Below, in pieces: positions 47,371-56,688 of a stretch of 64,000 bases of DNA. Positions within the stretch are counted from its first letter, which is position 1; every line of letters begins with the position of its first letter. This stretch comes from PGYU01 sp964637845 (GTDB lineage Bacteria; Bacteroidota; Ignavibacteria; Kapaibacteriales; UBA2268): assembly GCA_964637845.1 (NCBI GenBank), contig CAZWXI010000002.1, positions 1-64,000 on the forward strand. The letters run 5' to 3'. The position numbers and the translations under genes were made by a program. Below the pieces are notes generated by a model, which ran no database searches, had not been told where the DNA came from, and saw only the letters and a list, made by a program, of their open reading frames with translations.

Positions 47371-48480
47371 ATGAAATCATCATTGAAAATGGCTTTGATG
47401 GCTGTGTTTATTTTGACAACTACTGTACCCATAGAAGTTTTCTCGCAAGCAGGTGGTTCGGCAGTACCTTTCTTACTTATATCGCCTGATGCCCGTTCAA
47501 GTGGACGCGGAGAAACAGGTACAGCTATCGCCGACGATATCAATGCCATTTACTGGAACCCCGCAGGTTTGGGCTTCTTGGACTATTTCGATAACTACGA
47601 TCAAAGCTTCGGCGTCCACGAAGATATTCCTTTCAGACAAGTTGCTCTTTCTTTTTCGCCTTGGTTGCCGCAATTCAATGCAGATTTATTCTATAGCTAC
47701 GGCACAATTGGCCAATACTTCGAAGACCTCGACGGTACAGTTGCTTTCAATTTCATCTTTATGAATCTCGGTGAGTTTACGCGTACAGCATTTAACGGCG
47801 ATGTTTTAGGCAAATTTATTTCGAATGAATTTTCTTTTGGTATATCATACGGTACTATTGTCGCCCCCGATTTGGGTGTAGGTTTCCAATTGCGGTATAT
47901 ACATTCCAATCTAACCCCTACATCTATTCAGACAGGGGGCGAAGCCGGTACGGGGATAAGTGCATCATTCGATTTAGGTGTACTTTGGAAACCACAGAAT
48001 ATAGAATTCCTCGGTATCGGCGATAGACTATCGCTTGGAATAAATCTCAAGAATGTTGGGCCTAAAATCACATATATTCGTGAATCCGACCCAATCCCGA
48101 CCACATTAAGACTTGGAACTGCCTACAAAGCTTACAGTGATGATTTTAACGAATTAACTCTTGCATTCGATATGGCAAAAATGCTTGTCAAAAGAGATAG
48201 CCTTGGTTCTGATGCGCTTCCAAAGTCACTCGTTTCAGGATGGGATAACCCGGGTGCTGAATGGGCATTTGGTGCAGAATACTGGTACCAAAAAGTTGTA
48301 GCTTTCCGACTTGGTTACTTCCTCGAACCCGCCGCTCAAGGCAATCGTAAATATTGGAACTTTGGAGCCGGTGTTCGTTATGATATTTTTAAACTTGATT
48401 TCAGCTTTATTAATACAATTGAGGAAAATCACCCTCTCGCCAATACAATGCGATTCTCTATGCTTGTTGACTGGCGCTGA
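47371..48480 (+). CDS. porV: Type IX secretion outer membrane protein PorV
   Basis: This 369-residue protein has a signal peptide ending EVFSQ and GGAGG upstream of the start. The N-terminal hallmark VPFLLISPDARSSGRGETG and the following IYWNPAGLG match the PorV/LptO and FadL-like barrel family. The rest alternates strands with aromatic ends, as in an outer-membrane barrel. PorV collects cargo from the translocon by its C-terminal domain and hands it to PorU. The gene starts 48 bases after porU, the expected partner. Confidence 0.9.
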   Translation: MKSSLKMALMAVFILTTTVPIEVFSQAGGSAVPFLLISPDARSSGRGETGTAIADDINAIYWNPAGLGFLDYFDNYDQSFGVHEDIPFRQVALSFSPWLPQFNADLFYSYGTIGQYFEDLDGTVAFNFIFMNLGEFTRTAFNGDVLGKFISNEFSFGISYGTIVAPDLGVGFQLRYIHSNLTPTSIQTGGEAGTGISASFDLGVLWKPQNIEFLGIGDRLSLGINLKNVGPKITYIRESDPIPTTLRLGTAYKAYSDDFNELTLAFDMAKMLVKRDSLGSDALPKSLVSGWDNPGAEWAFGAEYWYQKVVAFRLGYFLEPAAQGNRKYWNFGAGVRYDIFKLDFSFINTIEENHPLANTMRFSMLVDWR

Positions 48481-48542
48481 TAAGGAATAATAGCAGATTT
48501 TTTCCTGCAATTTTGGTATGTCTTTGGCTTCTGATATCAAAT

Positions 48543-49058
48543 TCAATCAGCCAAATTCTCCTTTTGGAAATATAGCTTCGGAAATAGGAAGAATCTCAAT
48601 TTGCCGTTTTCATTTGTTATTTTAGCCCACGTATCAATTTCGAAATCTATACAAACAACCCCACAAGTAGGCACATTATCAAAATATTCTCCCGTGAAAT
48701 AACTTGATAATGAAGTTATGTCAGGGTTGTGACCGAACAGTAATGCTATATTGTGATTATCATCGAAAGTAGATAAGATTTTTTTAACATAAGCCATACC
48801 TTTCTCATATACACCTAAATCAAATTTGATGTTTTTGCTATCATAATCTAATTGTTGTGCAAAATACAATGCAGTACTTTTAGCTCTGACAGCAGGGGAG
48901 GACAATATAAAATCGGGGACTATTCCCTTTGATCTAATGACTTCTGCCATAAATGGTGCATCGCGATTACCCCTTTTATTCAAAGGTCGCTCAAAATCAC
49001 TCCAATCGGGATTATCCCAACTTGATTTTGCATGTCTTACTAGTACAATGGTTTTCAT
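48543..49058 (-). CDS. sixA: SixA-type phosphohistidine phosphatase
   Basis: This 171-residue histidine phosphatase has the catalytic RHA motif at the N-terminus (IVLVRHAKSSW) and the second histidine in LFGHNPDIT. SixA removes phosphate from phosphohistidine proteins such as HPt domains; related proteins act on small phosphoesters. It follows the LCP gene by two bases and is probably in the same transcript. A link to the phosphorelay genes here is possible but unproven. Confidence 0.87.
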   Translation of the reverse strand: MKTIVLVRHAKSSWDNPDWSDFERPLNKRGNRDAPFMAEVIRSKGIVPDFILSSPAVRAKSTALYFAQQLDYDSKNIKFDLGVYEKGMAYVKKILSTFDDNHNIALLFGHNPDITSLSSYFTGEYFDNVPTCGVVCIDFEIDTWAKITNENGKLRFFLFPKLYFQKENLAD

Positions 49059-49060
49059 AA

Positions 49061-50362
49061 TTAATTTTTTAAGTTAAATAATTCATCTTCTACTTTGATA
49101 GCCGTAAGCACAGCATTTGCTTTGGCTGAATCACGCTTCATCAAATATGCTTGATAAAGATTATCGGCGATTCGAGTTCTAATCTGGTGACGCATAGAAC
49201 TGTCGTTAACCTGAAACCATGCTTTTTGCTCAAAATATATTGCCAATCCGTTGATTACAAGAGTCGGATTAGTGATTGTATCTCCGACAATCTTATCCAA
49301 TCTTTTTTGAAGTAATTTATAAATATATTCAGAATGGTCACTCGGTTGTGTTTCAGCACTATCCTCCCTTGATTTTGCAAATGTTGCGTCAATTTGGGAA
49401 CTTAAATATAATACTGTAGCAGGGTCGCTAAAATCATAAACTTTATATTCAAGCGGAAATGGTGGTCTGATTTTAATTTCAATATCATCAGGTCTGTTGC
49501 CAAATCCATTAGCTCTGAGATTCCTAATAAATTCATGAATTTTTGACGCACTTAAATTAGTTTCGGCTAACGCTATTGCTCCTCTGATTATTACCTCACC
49601 CGGTAAACCACTGATTCTATCAAAATTATTCAAAATCATTTGTTTCATGAATTGCGCTTGATTGTAAACTCTCTGAAAATCGTCTCCGCCTAAAGCTTGT
49701 CGAGAGCGTAACACTCTCAGGGTTGATTTCGGATTCTCGTGTCCAAACCATTCTATAAATCCCATAGCTTGCGAAAATCCGAATTCTACCCAAAAATGAA
49801 TCTTATCTAAGCCGGCAATCGACGCTAATTCGCTCAGATAGTAATCCCTGCCTTTTGCGCCGCGTACATTAGATAATTTATTGAATCCCGTTGTGTCATC
49901 ATATCCCGCATCAGCATAGGTATCTCGAGGAATTGAAAAAATCTCGATTTTACCATTATCAATTAAAATTGAGATAACGTGATTTGCATCTGCATGCTTA
50001 TAGCGTTCTCCAAGTCTTGAGTCAACCCCGGTTACGGCAATGTTAATTCTTCGTCCGGCGTAAACCTTTTTAACGTATTTGCCCGCATCAACATCGAATT
50101 CAATTTCTAGTTTATAGCCGGGGTCATAGCTTAAATTAATAATTTTAATGTTTGAATCTATTTCGGGTATGATTGATTTGATAAAAGCTGTGTCTAATAT
50201 TTTGAGCGTATCCGTGATGGCGTCGCTCGAATCAAATGTTAATTTTGAATAAATTGAACGCAGGTCGCTTGCTTTTGCAAATTTATCACCAAACGTCAGA
50301 TAAAACATAAGGGATAGGCTACCGACTGTTGCTACAATTAGAAACAATGCAAGCAAAAGCAT
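49061..50362 (-). CDS. LytR-CpsA-Psr (LCP) family protein
   Basis: ATG 50362 opens directly into a membrane anchor (MLLLALFLIVATVGSLSLMFY). An in-frame TTG at 50452 would add 30 residues and is less likely. The LCP domain covers about residues 115-260, with IAVTGVDSRL, the arginine-aspartate IFSIPRDTY, and VEFGFSQAMGFIEWFG. LCP enzymes transfer lipid-linked glycopolymers to cell-wall acceptors. In Gram-negative bacteria the acceptor is often unclear. The C-terminal 120 residues are helical and lack the LytR_C domain I would recognise. Confidence 0.85.
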   Translation of the reverse strand: MLLLALFLIVATVGSLSLMFYLTFGDKFAKASDLRSIYSKLTFDSSDAITDTLKILDTAFIKSIIPEIDSNIKIINLSYDPGYKLEIEFDVDAGKYVKKVYAGRRINIAVTGVDSRLGERYKHADANHVISILIDNGKIEIFSIPRDTYADAGYDDTTGFNKLSNVRGAKGRDYYLSELASIAGLDKIHFWVEFGFSQAMGFIEWFGHENPKSTLRVLRSRQALGGDDFQRVYNQAQFMKQMILNNFDRISGLPGEVIIRGAIALAETNLSASKIHEFIRNLRANGFGNRPDDIEIKIRPPFPLEYKVYDFSDPATVLYLSSQIDATFAKSREDSAETQPSDHSEYIYKLLQKRLDKIVGDTITNPTLVINGLAIYFEQKAWFQVNDSSMRHQIRTRIADNLYQAYLMKRDSAKANAVLTAIKVEDELFNLKN

Positions 50363-50498
50363 CCATTTTATTTTGATTTTTTTACCCAATTCAATAGTTA
50401 CTATTGCAAAAAATTTACAAACTTTGCAAATTATTAACAAATTTAGCTTCAAATATAATCAATTTTATTTTTTTAGCTTTATTTACAAATTTTGGTAA

Positions 50499-50506
50499 TA
50501 AATTTG
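50499..50506 (+). promoter_or_regulatory. Possible -7 box before ppk2
   Basis: TAAATTTG matches TAnnTTTG, 51 bases before the ppk2 ATG, in the divergent gap with the LCP gene. No clear -33 element is seen. Confidence 0.35.
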
Positions 50507-50556
50507 CATTCATTTTTCTAAGCGATTGTTAATCTTTGCAACAATGAGGATCATTT

Positions 50557-51363
50557 ATGGGGAAAAATAAAAAAAACCATAAAAACACTCGAATGGATCA
50601 AAGTATCTATGAAAAAGAACTTGAAAGACTTCAACTCGAGTTAGTGAAATTACAATATTGGATTAAAAAAGAAGGATTGAAAGTTTGTATCTTATTCGAA
50701 GGGCGTGATGCTGCTGGAAAAGGCGGAATAATAAAAAGAATTCATGAACCGCTTAATCCGCGTGGTGCAAAAATAGTTGCTTTACCAAAACCTACCGAAA
50801 GAGAGCAAACTCAATGGTATTTCCAACGCTATATAGAACATCTTCCCGCAGGAGGTGAAATAGTAATATTCGACAGAAGCTGGTATAATCGGGCAGGCGT
50901 GGAGCATGTAATGAGATTTTGCTCAAAGGAAGAATATGATGAATTCATTAGGTCATGCCCCGAATTCGAAAAAATGCTCGTCAGGTCCGGTATCATTTTA
51001 CTAAAATATTGGATTACTGTCGATGAAGACGAGCAGGAGAAACGCTTTCGCGAACGAGCGACCGATCCCTCGAAGAGATGGAAACTTTCCGAGATTGATA
51101 TAGCTTCCTGGGGTAAGTGGGAAGCTTATTCTCGTGCGAAAGACATAATGATTCGTATGACCGACATACCTGAGTCACCTTGGTACAATGTTGATTGTAA
51201 TGATAAACGCCGCGGTAAACTGAATTGTATCGTTCACCTGCTTGGTCAAATTCCATATCGAGATGTTACTCCGCCTTCTTTGGAATTGCCGGCAAGAACA
51301 ATTGATAACACTTATGTCCGTCCGCCAAAGCAAGAAATTAGATATGTCCCGGAGATATATTAA
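50557..51363 (+). CDS. ppk2: Polyphosphate kinase 2
   Basis: This 268-residue PPK2 moves phosphate between polyphosphate and nucleotides, usually making NTP from NDP. It has Walker A FEGRDAAGKGG, the lid-type segment LPKPTEREQTQWYFQRY, Walker B FDRSWYNRAGVEHVM, and RATDPSKRWKLSEID. Length and motifs fit a class I, one-domain enzyme. A basic N-terminal tail precedes the fold. The gene is monocistronic, with a tRNA on the other strand downstream. Confidence 0.94.
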   Translation: MGKNKKNHKNTRMDQSIYEKELERLQLELVKLQYWIKKEGLKVCILFEGRDAAGKGGIIKRIHEPLNPRGAKIVALPKPTEREQTQWYFQRYIEHLPAGGEIVIFDRSWYNRAGVEHVMRFCSKEEYDEFIRSCPEFEKMLVRSGIILLKYWITVDEDEQEKRFRERATDPSKRWKLSEIDIASWGKWEAYSRAKDIMIRMTDIPESPWYNVDCNDKRRGKLNCIVHLLGQIPYRDVTPPSLELPARTIDNTYVRPPKQEIRYVPEIY

Positions 51364-51364
51364 C

Positions 51365-51388
51365 GAAAAAAAGGGGCTTACGCCCCTT
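51365..51388 (-). terminator. Terminator between ppk2 and tRNA-fMet
   Basis: Seven-base stem AAGGGGC / GCCCCTT with a four-base loop. On the minus strand it is followed by seven T, so it mainly terminates the tRNA transcript. On the plus strand it may also serve ppk2. Confidence 0.85.
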
Positions 51389-51393
51389 ATTTG

Positions 51394-51465
<72 letters not shown>

Positions 51466-51541
51466 ATGTTTGAACTACAAAAATAGTATTTTTTTGTGAA
51501 TTTACCAAATCTTATTTAATAGTTTGTTAACAATTAATCCG

Positions 51542-54500
51542 ATGACTACATTTACCGAAGAACAAAACTCGGCATTTAACTATAAAATGCATATTTCCGT
51601 AAATGCTAACGCAGGTTCGGGTAAAACTCAAGTACTTACCGAAAGGTATTTGAGAATTATTCTGAAAGAATTTGCATCAGACAACAAAAATATACATTCC
51701 GTCGTAGCAATCACTTTCACCCGACTTGCCGCTCAGGAAATGAAGACTCGTATCATTAAAAGAATAGAAAATTTAATAAATGATTTTAATGATGAAATCA
51801 AAGAATATTACCAAACTGAATTAAATTCTCTCAAAAGCATTCGCGAAAAAATCAGTGCTGCACCGATTCTGACAATACACAGCTTTTGCAATATATTGCT
51901 CCGAGAATTTCCTATAGAAGCCGGCATATCGCCAAATTATACCGAGCTTGACGAATACGATAGCTACATACTTAAGCAAAATATTATTGATGAAGTCATA
52001 GAGGATGTTTATTTCGATATAAGCAGCCATAAACGCTCTTACGAATTTATTTCAAAATATGGTGTCAATCCAACTAAGGAATACCTTAAATCTTTGACCG
52101 ACTCTAAAGAAAAATTTAATGAGATATTCTCAATTTACTGCCAAGAATCAGAGTTGCTTTGTAACCAAGTTGACGACTTCTTCCTAAACCTTTTGTATGA
52201 TTACTTCGGTAAACTCAAATTATTCAGGGGATCACCAGGCTTAGAACAAGTCAAACCGGAAGATGATGCTGTTATCATCAGCATTATAAACCAACTCGAA
52301 GAGCAAAAATTAGGGATTGATGATTTTATAAATTTTTTCCAATTAATTGATAAATTCAAGATTTCACGAAAAAACTTTACGAATGCATTTGATAGTTACG
52401 TGTCGAATAATTTTCCAAAGTTTGCTCGACATAAAATCAAAGACTTAATTAGAGATGTTCTTCCAAATCGAAAGTATCAGAATCAATATTTTGAGGACGT
52501 CAAAGTACTTGTTAATTTAGGAAAATCTGTTCTTGATAAAATGCTCGAATATCAGCATGATGAATCAAAATATGATTTTGACGATTCGATGATATTGACC
52601 CTCGAAATGCTTGAGCGAAATGATTTTGACGTCAGGAGTAAGATTGCTTCGCGAATTAAATATTTGATGGTTGACGAATTTCAAGATACCAATGAACTAC
52701 AGTACAGAATAATTCGAAACATTATTTCCGCTCTGAACGAAAATTCCGATAAAAATTCTATATCAGACAATAACCTATTCATTGTTGGTGACCCTAAACA
52801 AAGCATATATGGCTTTCGCTCGGCAGATGTAAAAGTCTTCGGTAAAGCAACTGATAATATCGTTGAATTCAATAAATCAGCTACGAATGAACCTTCAGGC
52901 GATATTAATCTTTCAGTTACCTTTAGATTACGTCCGATACTTATCGCGTTTATCAACACTATTTTTGGTAAACTAATGAGTTGCGAACGTGACTCAGAAT
53001 ACGATGTTAATTATTCTCCCTTCATTTGCGGCAGAATGATAGATGAAATGCACGAACATTTAACAAATACTGACTTCCTCGATGAACGCTTTGGTTCAAT
53101 ACACTATTTATTCGCTCTTAAAGAGAATGAAAATGAACTAAATGAAATTGAGAATCAACTTACATCAAAGGAAGACCGATTAATCATCAATTTCATAACC
53201 AAAGTAGCAAACGGCGAGATTAATTTAACGGTAAAAGGCGATGACGGCACAGAAAGAACTCCAAATTTAGCTGATATTGCCATACTTTGCAGGAAAAAGA
53301 AGAGCATCACAAAATTAGCCCAAAGTTTCAATCAGGCACAAATTCCTTATATCATTACATCTGGTCAAGGTTTTTACGAAACTGAAGAAGTTTTGGATAT
53401 CATAACTTTTCTTGCATTTATTAATAATCAGGCCGACGATTTGCTATTAGCTTCATTATTGAGGTCACCCATGTTTGGACTTCCTGATTCAACCATTTTA
53501 AGAATTTCGAGAGTTTCCAGAGAGCAAAATCTTTTCAAAAAACTCTTAATTGCATCTGAATCAGAAGAATTTTCAGAAAAATTTAAAATTCATCGTGCTG
53601 TTAACATCTTAAATTCATTTTTGCAAAGTACCATTGAAGTGCCAATTCCACGATTAATTAATAGGATAGTTGCTGAAACTGCATATTTGGGGGTTTGGCA
53701 CAACAAGCAACTTTACAACAAAGTGAAAGCAAATTTAAACCAACTTGTAAGCTTTGCCGTAAATTTTGAAAAGAAAGGTTTCAATGGCTTATATGATTTC
53801 ATAGTACAATTTGAATTACTGTCACAAATATCTCGCGAAAAAGAAGCATCGTTCAATACTGATGCAGAAGCAGTCAAGTTAATGACATGTCATGCATCAA
53901 AGGGTCTGGAATTTCCAATTGTCATAATTTATGAGATGAACTCACAAACAGGCGGAAATAACACAATCCAAATCAATAAAGACTATGGAATCAGCATACC
54001 ATTCAAAGCAGTAACGGATGAAAACACCACTATTCCTTACAAGATAGATGTGCCGCCTCGCAAATATGTATCTATCATGAATAATTATGCTGAATATGCC
54101 GAATCCAAAAGACTTTTGTATGTAGCAACAACTCGTGCCAAAGACCACTTAGTTTTATCAGGTTTATTTAAACTTAATAATGACAAAAGCTTTTCAGCAA
54201 AAGGATTTGCCGAACTTTTTCAAATTACTGACGAAGCATTTACACCGGCTGAATTATTACGCATGCACGAGAGCGGTGCGCCGCTTGTCAAGAAAATTTT
54301 TTCTGCCGAGCAAAGAGTATATCACAACGGACAAACCAGTCCCACACCTGTAAAATTTGACTACGAAGTCAATTTCAGGTTTGAATCAGATGTTCCTCTT
54401 AACCAGTCATTAATTTATCAGAAAAAAAATGAGGCAATAAGCAAAGAGCTTATGCTTGAGCATTTAATACCCGATGATGAACAAATTGTGTTTATCTCCG

Positions 54501-55210
54501 CTTCTAAATATGCACTATTCAAAAAGTCACCACAATCATATATAGATAAATACATACTTGGTTTAGAGGAAGACCCCGAAACTCTTGAATTGCCTGATAC
54601 AAATTTTATTGACGAGAGAAACGACACTCCGGGAAACATTGTTGGGTTAGTTCTACACCATGTTTTTGAACATTTGCATAATTGGCTCAATGAACAAGGG
54701 GTAAATAGAGATAAACTATATGAACAATGCAATGAATCAGCCCGAAAATTTTATATCAAAAACAGCTATATCATCAATGAAATCTTCGAGCAAATGATTT
54801 CAGTTACAATGCAAGATATATTCAAAAACAATTTGAATAAAATCTTGCATGCAAAACGCGAATTAGTCCTCAATATGCCATATAGAGCAGGATTTTTGAC
54901 AGGTGTTGTTGATTTGCTTATTGTCAATGAAAATGGCGAAATTGAAATTTGGGATTGGAAGTCTAATTTGGTAAACGATGATGAGATTGATGAACTAATA
55001 TCAAGTTATATGCCTCAACTTGATTTCTACTCCTACTTGATTTCTCGCCTCTATCCCGATACTCAATCAATAACATGTCGTCTTATTTTCACAAATCTTT
55101 CCATGAAAAACGATCCAAAATGGCACTACGCTCATAAAATAAAAAGACAAGAGATAGAAAGTATCTTGGAATCAATAGAAATGGAGTTTGACGAAATTTT
55201 ATTACTTTAA
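51542..55210 (+). CDS. AddA/RecB-like UvrD-type helicase-nuclease
   Basis: ATG 51542 is preferred to the in-frame TTG at 51524. This 1222-residue superfamily 1A helicase has Walker A NANAGSGKTQ near residue 30, VDEFQDTNE (motif II), VGDPKQSIYGFRSADV (motif III), TFRLRP (IV), LMTCHASKGLEFPIVI (V) and LYVATTRAKDHLV (VI). The C-terminus carries a PD-(D/E)XK nuclease site, LTGVVDLLI then IEIWDWKSN. It should process double-strand DNA breaks. No addB or recC/recD is in the window, so the partner lies elsewhere. fumC follows at a short distance. Confidence 0.92.
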   Translation: MTTFTEEQNSAFNYKMHISVNANAGSGKTQVLTERYLRIILKEFASDNKNIHSVVAITFTRLAAQEMKTRIIKRIENLINDFNDEIKEYYQTELNSLKSIREKISAAPILTIHSFCNILLREFPIEAGISPNYTELDEYDSYILKQNIIDEVIEDVYFDISSHKRSYEFISKYGVNPTKEYLKSLTDSKEKFNEIFSIYCQESELLCNQVDDFFLNLLYDYFGKLKLFRGSPGLEQVKPEDDAVIISIINQLEEQKLGIDDFINFFQLIDKFKISRKNFTNAFDSYVSNNFPKFARHKIKDLIRDVLPNRKYQNQYFEDVKVLVNLGKSVLDKMLEYQHDESKYDFDDSMILTLEMLERNDFDVRSKIASRIKYLMVDEFQDTNELQYRIIRNIISALNENSDKNSISDNNLFIVGDPKQSIYGFRSADVKVFGKATDNIVEFNKSATNEPSGDINLSVTFRLRPILIAFINTIFGKLMSCERDSEYDVNYSPFICGRMIDEMHEHLTNTDFLDERFGSIHYLFALKENENELNEIENQLTSKEDRLIINFITKVANGEINLTVKGDDGTERTPNLADIAILCRKKKSITKLAQSFNQAQIPYIITSGQGFYETEEVLDIITFLAFINNQADDLLLASLLRSPMFGLPDSTILRISRVSREQNLFKKLLIASESEEFSEKFKIHRAVNILNSFLQSTIEVPIPRLINRIVAETAYLGVWHNKQLYNKVKANLNQLVSFAVNFEKKGFNGLYDFIVQFELLSQISREKEASFNTDAEAVKLMTCHASKGLEFPIVIIYEMNSQTGGNNTIQINKDYGISIPFKAVTDENTTIPYKIDVPPRKYVSIMNNYAEYAESKRLLYVATTRAKDHLVLSGLFKLNNDKSFSAKGFAELFQITDEAFTPAELLRMHESGAPLVKKIFSAEQRVYHNGQTSPTPVKFDYEVNFRFESDVPLNQSLIYQKKNEAISKELMLEHLIPDDEQIVFISASKYALFKKSPQSYIDKYILGLEEDPETLELPDTNFIDERNDTPGNIVGLVLHHVFEHLHNWLNEQGVNRDKLYEQCNESARKFYIKNSYIINEIFEQMISVTMQDIFKNNLNKILHAKRELVLNMPYRAGFLTGVVDLLIVNENGEIEIWDWKSNLVNDDEIDELISSYMPQLDFYSYLISRLYPDTQSITCRLIFTNLSMKNDPKWHYAHKIKRQEIESILESIEMEFDEILLL

Positions 55211-55249
55211 TATTTATAATTTTTGCAAAATCAAAACTTCGGAGAAACA

Positions 55250-56644
55250 ATGCCAACTCGAATCGAAAAAGACTCTATGGGCGAAATTGAGGTACCGTCA
55301 AATGTATATTGGGGTGCTCAATCAGCTCGCTCTCTAATTCATTTCAATATTGGATTAGAAAAAATGCCTCGTGAAATTATTCGTGCAATGGGTATATTGA
55401 AAAAAGCCGCCGCACACACAAATAATGAACTCGGCATTTTAAGCGATGAAAAGTTAGCTCTTATAACCCAAGCTGCCGATGAAGTAATCTCGGGAGAACT
55501 TGATGCTCATTTCCCTCTCTCAATTTGGCAAACCGGCTCGGGCACTCAGTCCAATATGAACACCAATGAAGTTATAGCTAACAGAGCTATCGAAATTGCA
55601 GGTGGCGAGATGGGGAGCAAAAAGCCGATTCACCCGAACGATGACGTTAATAAATCTCAAAGTTCAAATGATACATTCCCAACGGCAATGCACATAGCTG
55701 CTGCTGAGATTATTCATGAAAAATTACTTCCTGCAGTAAAATTGCTTAGAGACACTCTATCTGAAAAAGCTGAGGAATTTGCTGATATAATAAAAGTTGG
55801 CAGGACTCATCTCATGGACGCAGTTCCACTTACACTTGGGCAGGAATTTTCCGGATATGTAAAGCAACTTGATAATGCTCTTATTCGTATAAATTCCGTT
55901 TTACCCGGGTTGTACGAACTTGCACTTGGCGGTACGGCAGTTGGCACAGGGCTGAACGCACATCCAGATTTTGCAGTGAAATCAGCCTCAAAAATTGCAA
56001 TTATTACGGGATTGCCTTTCGTGACCGCCCCTAATAAATTTGAAGCTTTAGCCGCGCATGACGCACTTGTCTTCGCACATGGTGCATTAAAAACACTTGC
56101 GGCTTCACTCATGAAGATAGCTAACGACATTCGCTGGCTTGCTTCGGGTCCACGTTGCGGTCTCGGTGAATTGACAATTCCCGAAAATGAACCCGGCTCA
56201 TCAATCATGCCCGGCAAAGTCAACCCAACTCAGTCAGAAGCCATGACAATGGTTGTTGCGCAGGTTATGGGCAATGATGCAACCATCAATTTTGCTGGTA
56301 CCCAAGGTAATTTCGAACTCAATGTATTCAAACCTGTGATAATATATAATTTCCTGCAAAGTGCCCGGCTGCTCGCTGATACTTGCATAATGTTCAGTGA
56401 CCACTGCGCAGTTGGCATTCAACCAAACAAAAATCAAATTAAATATTTTGTTGATAATACTTTAATGTTGGTTACTGCTCTCAATCCGCATATTGGCTAT
56501 GATAATGCTGCAAAAATTGCTAAACACGCTCATAAAAACGGAACGACTCTCAAGCAATCCGCTGTAGAGTTGGGGATATTGTCAGCCGATGAATTTGATA
56601 AATTGATAAACCCCGCAGACATGTTAGGCCCAAATATTAAATAA
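55250..56644 (+). CDS. fumC: Fumarate hydratase class II
   Basis: ATG 55250 has GGAG five bases upstream; the TTG at 55223 is rejected. The 464-residue product matches FumC length and motifs: the substrate-site GSGTQSNMN, HPNDDVNKSQSSND, the catalytic segment KVGRTHLMDAVP, and the mobile loop signature GSSIMPGKVNPTQ. It interconverts fumarate and malate in the TCA cycle. Aspartase is closely related, but the overall pattern is FumC. The start is 39 bases after the helicase gene. Confidence 0.94.
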   Translation: MPTRIEKDSMGEIEVPSNVYWGAQSARSLIHFNIGLEKMPREIIRAMGILKKAAAHTNNELGILSDEKLALITQAADEVISGELDAHFPLSIWQTGSGTQSNMNTNEVIANRAIEIAGGEMGSKKPIHPNDDVNKSQSSNDTFPTAMHIAAAEIIHEKLLPAVKLLRDTLSEKAEEFADIIKVGRTHLMDAVPLTLGQEFSGYVKQLDNALIRINSVLPGLYELALGGTAVGTGLNAHPDFAVKSASKIAIITGLPFVTAPNKFEALAAHDALVFAHGALKTLAASLMKIANDIRWLASGPRCGLGELTIPENEPGSSIMPGKVNPTQSEAMTMVVAQVMGNDATINFAGTQGNFELNVFKPVIIYNFLQSARLLADTCIMFSDHCAVGIQPNKNQIKYFVDNTLMLVTALNPHIGYDNAAKIAKHAHKNGTTLKQSAVELGILSADEFDKLINPADMLGPNIK

Positions 56645-56688
56645 TTTGATGAAATACTTATAACTTCCCAACATGAGCACTGATATTT

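Noticed and set aside
55807..56223. A 138-codon minus-strand open frame inside fumC
   Set aside because: It is antisense to a highly conserved enzyme and has no independent support.
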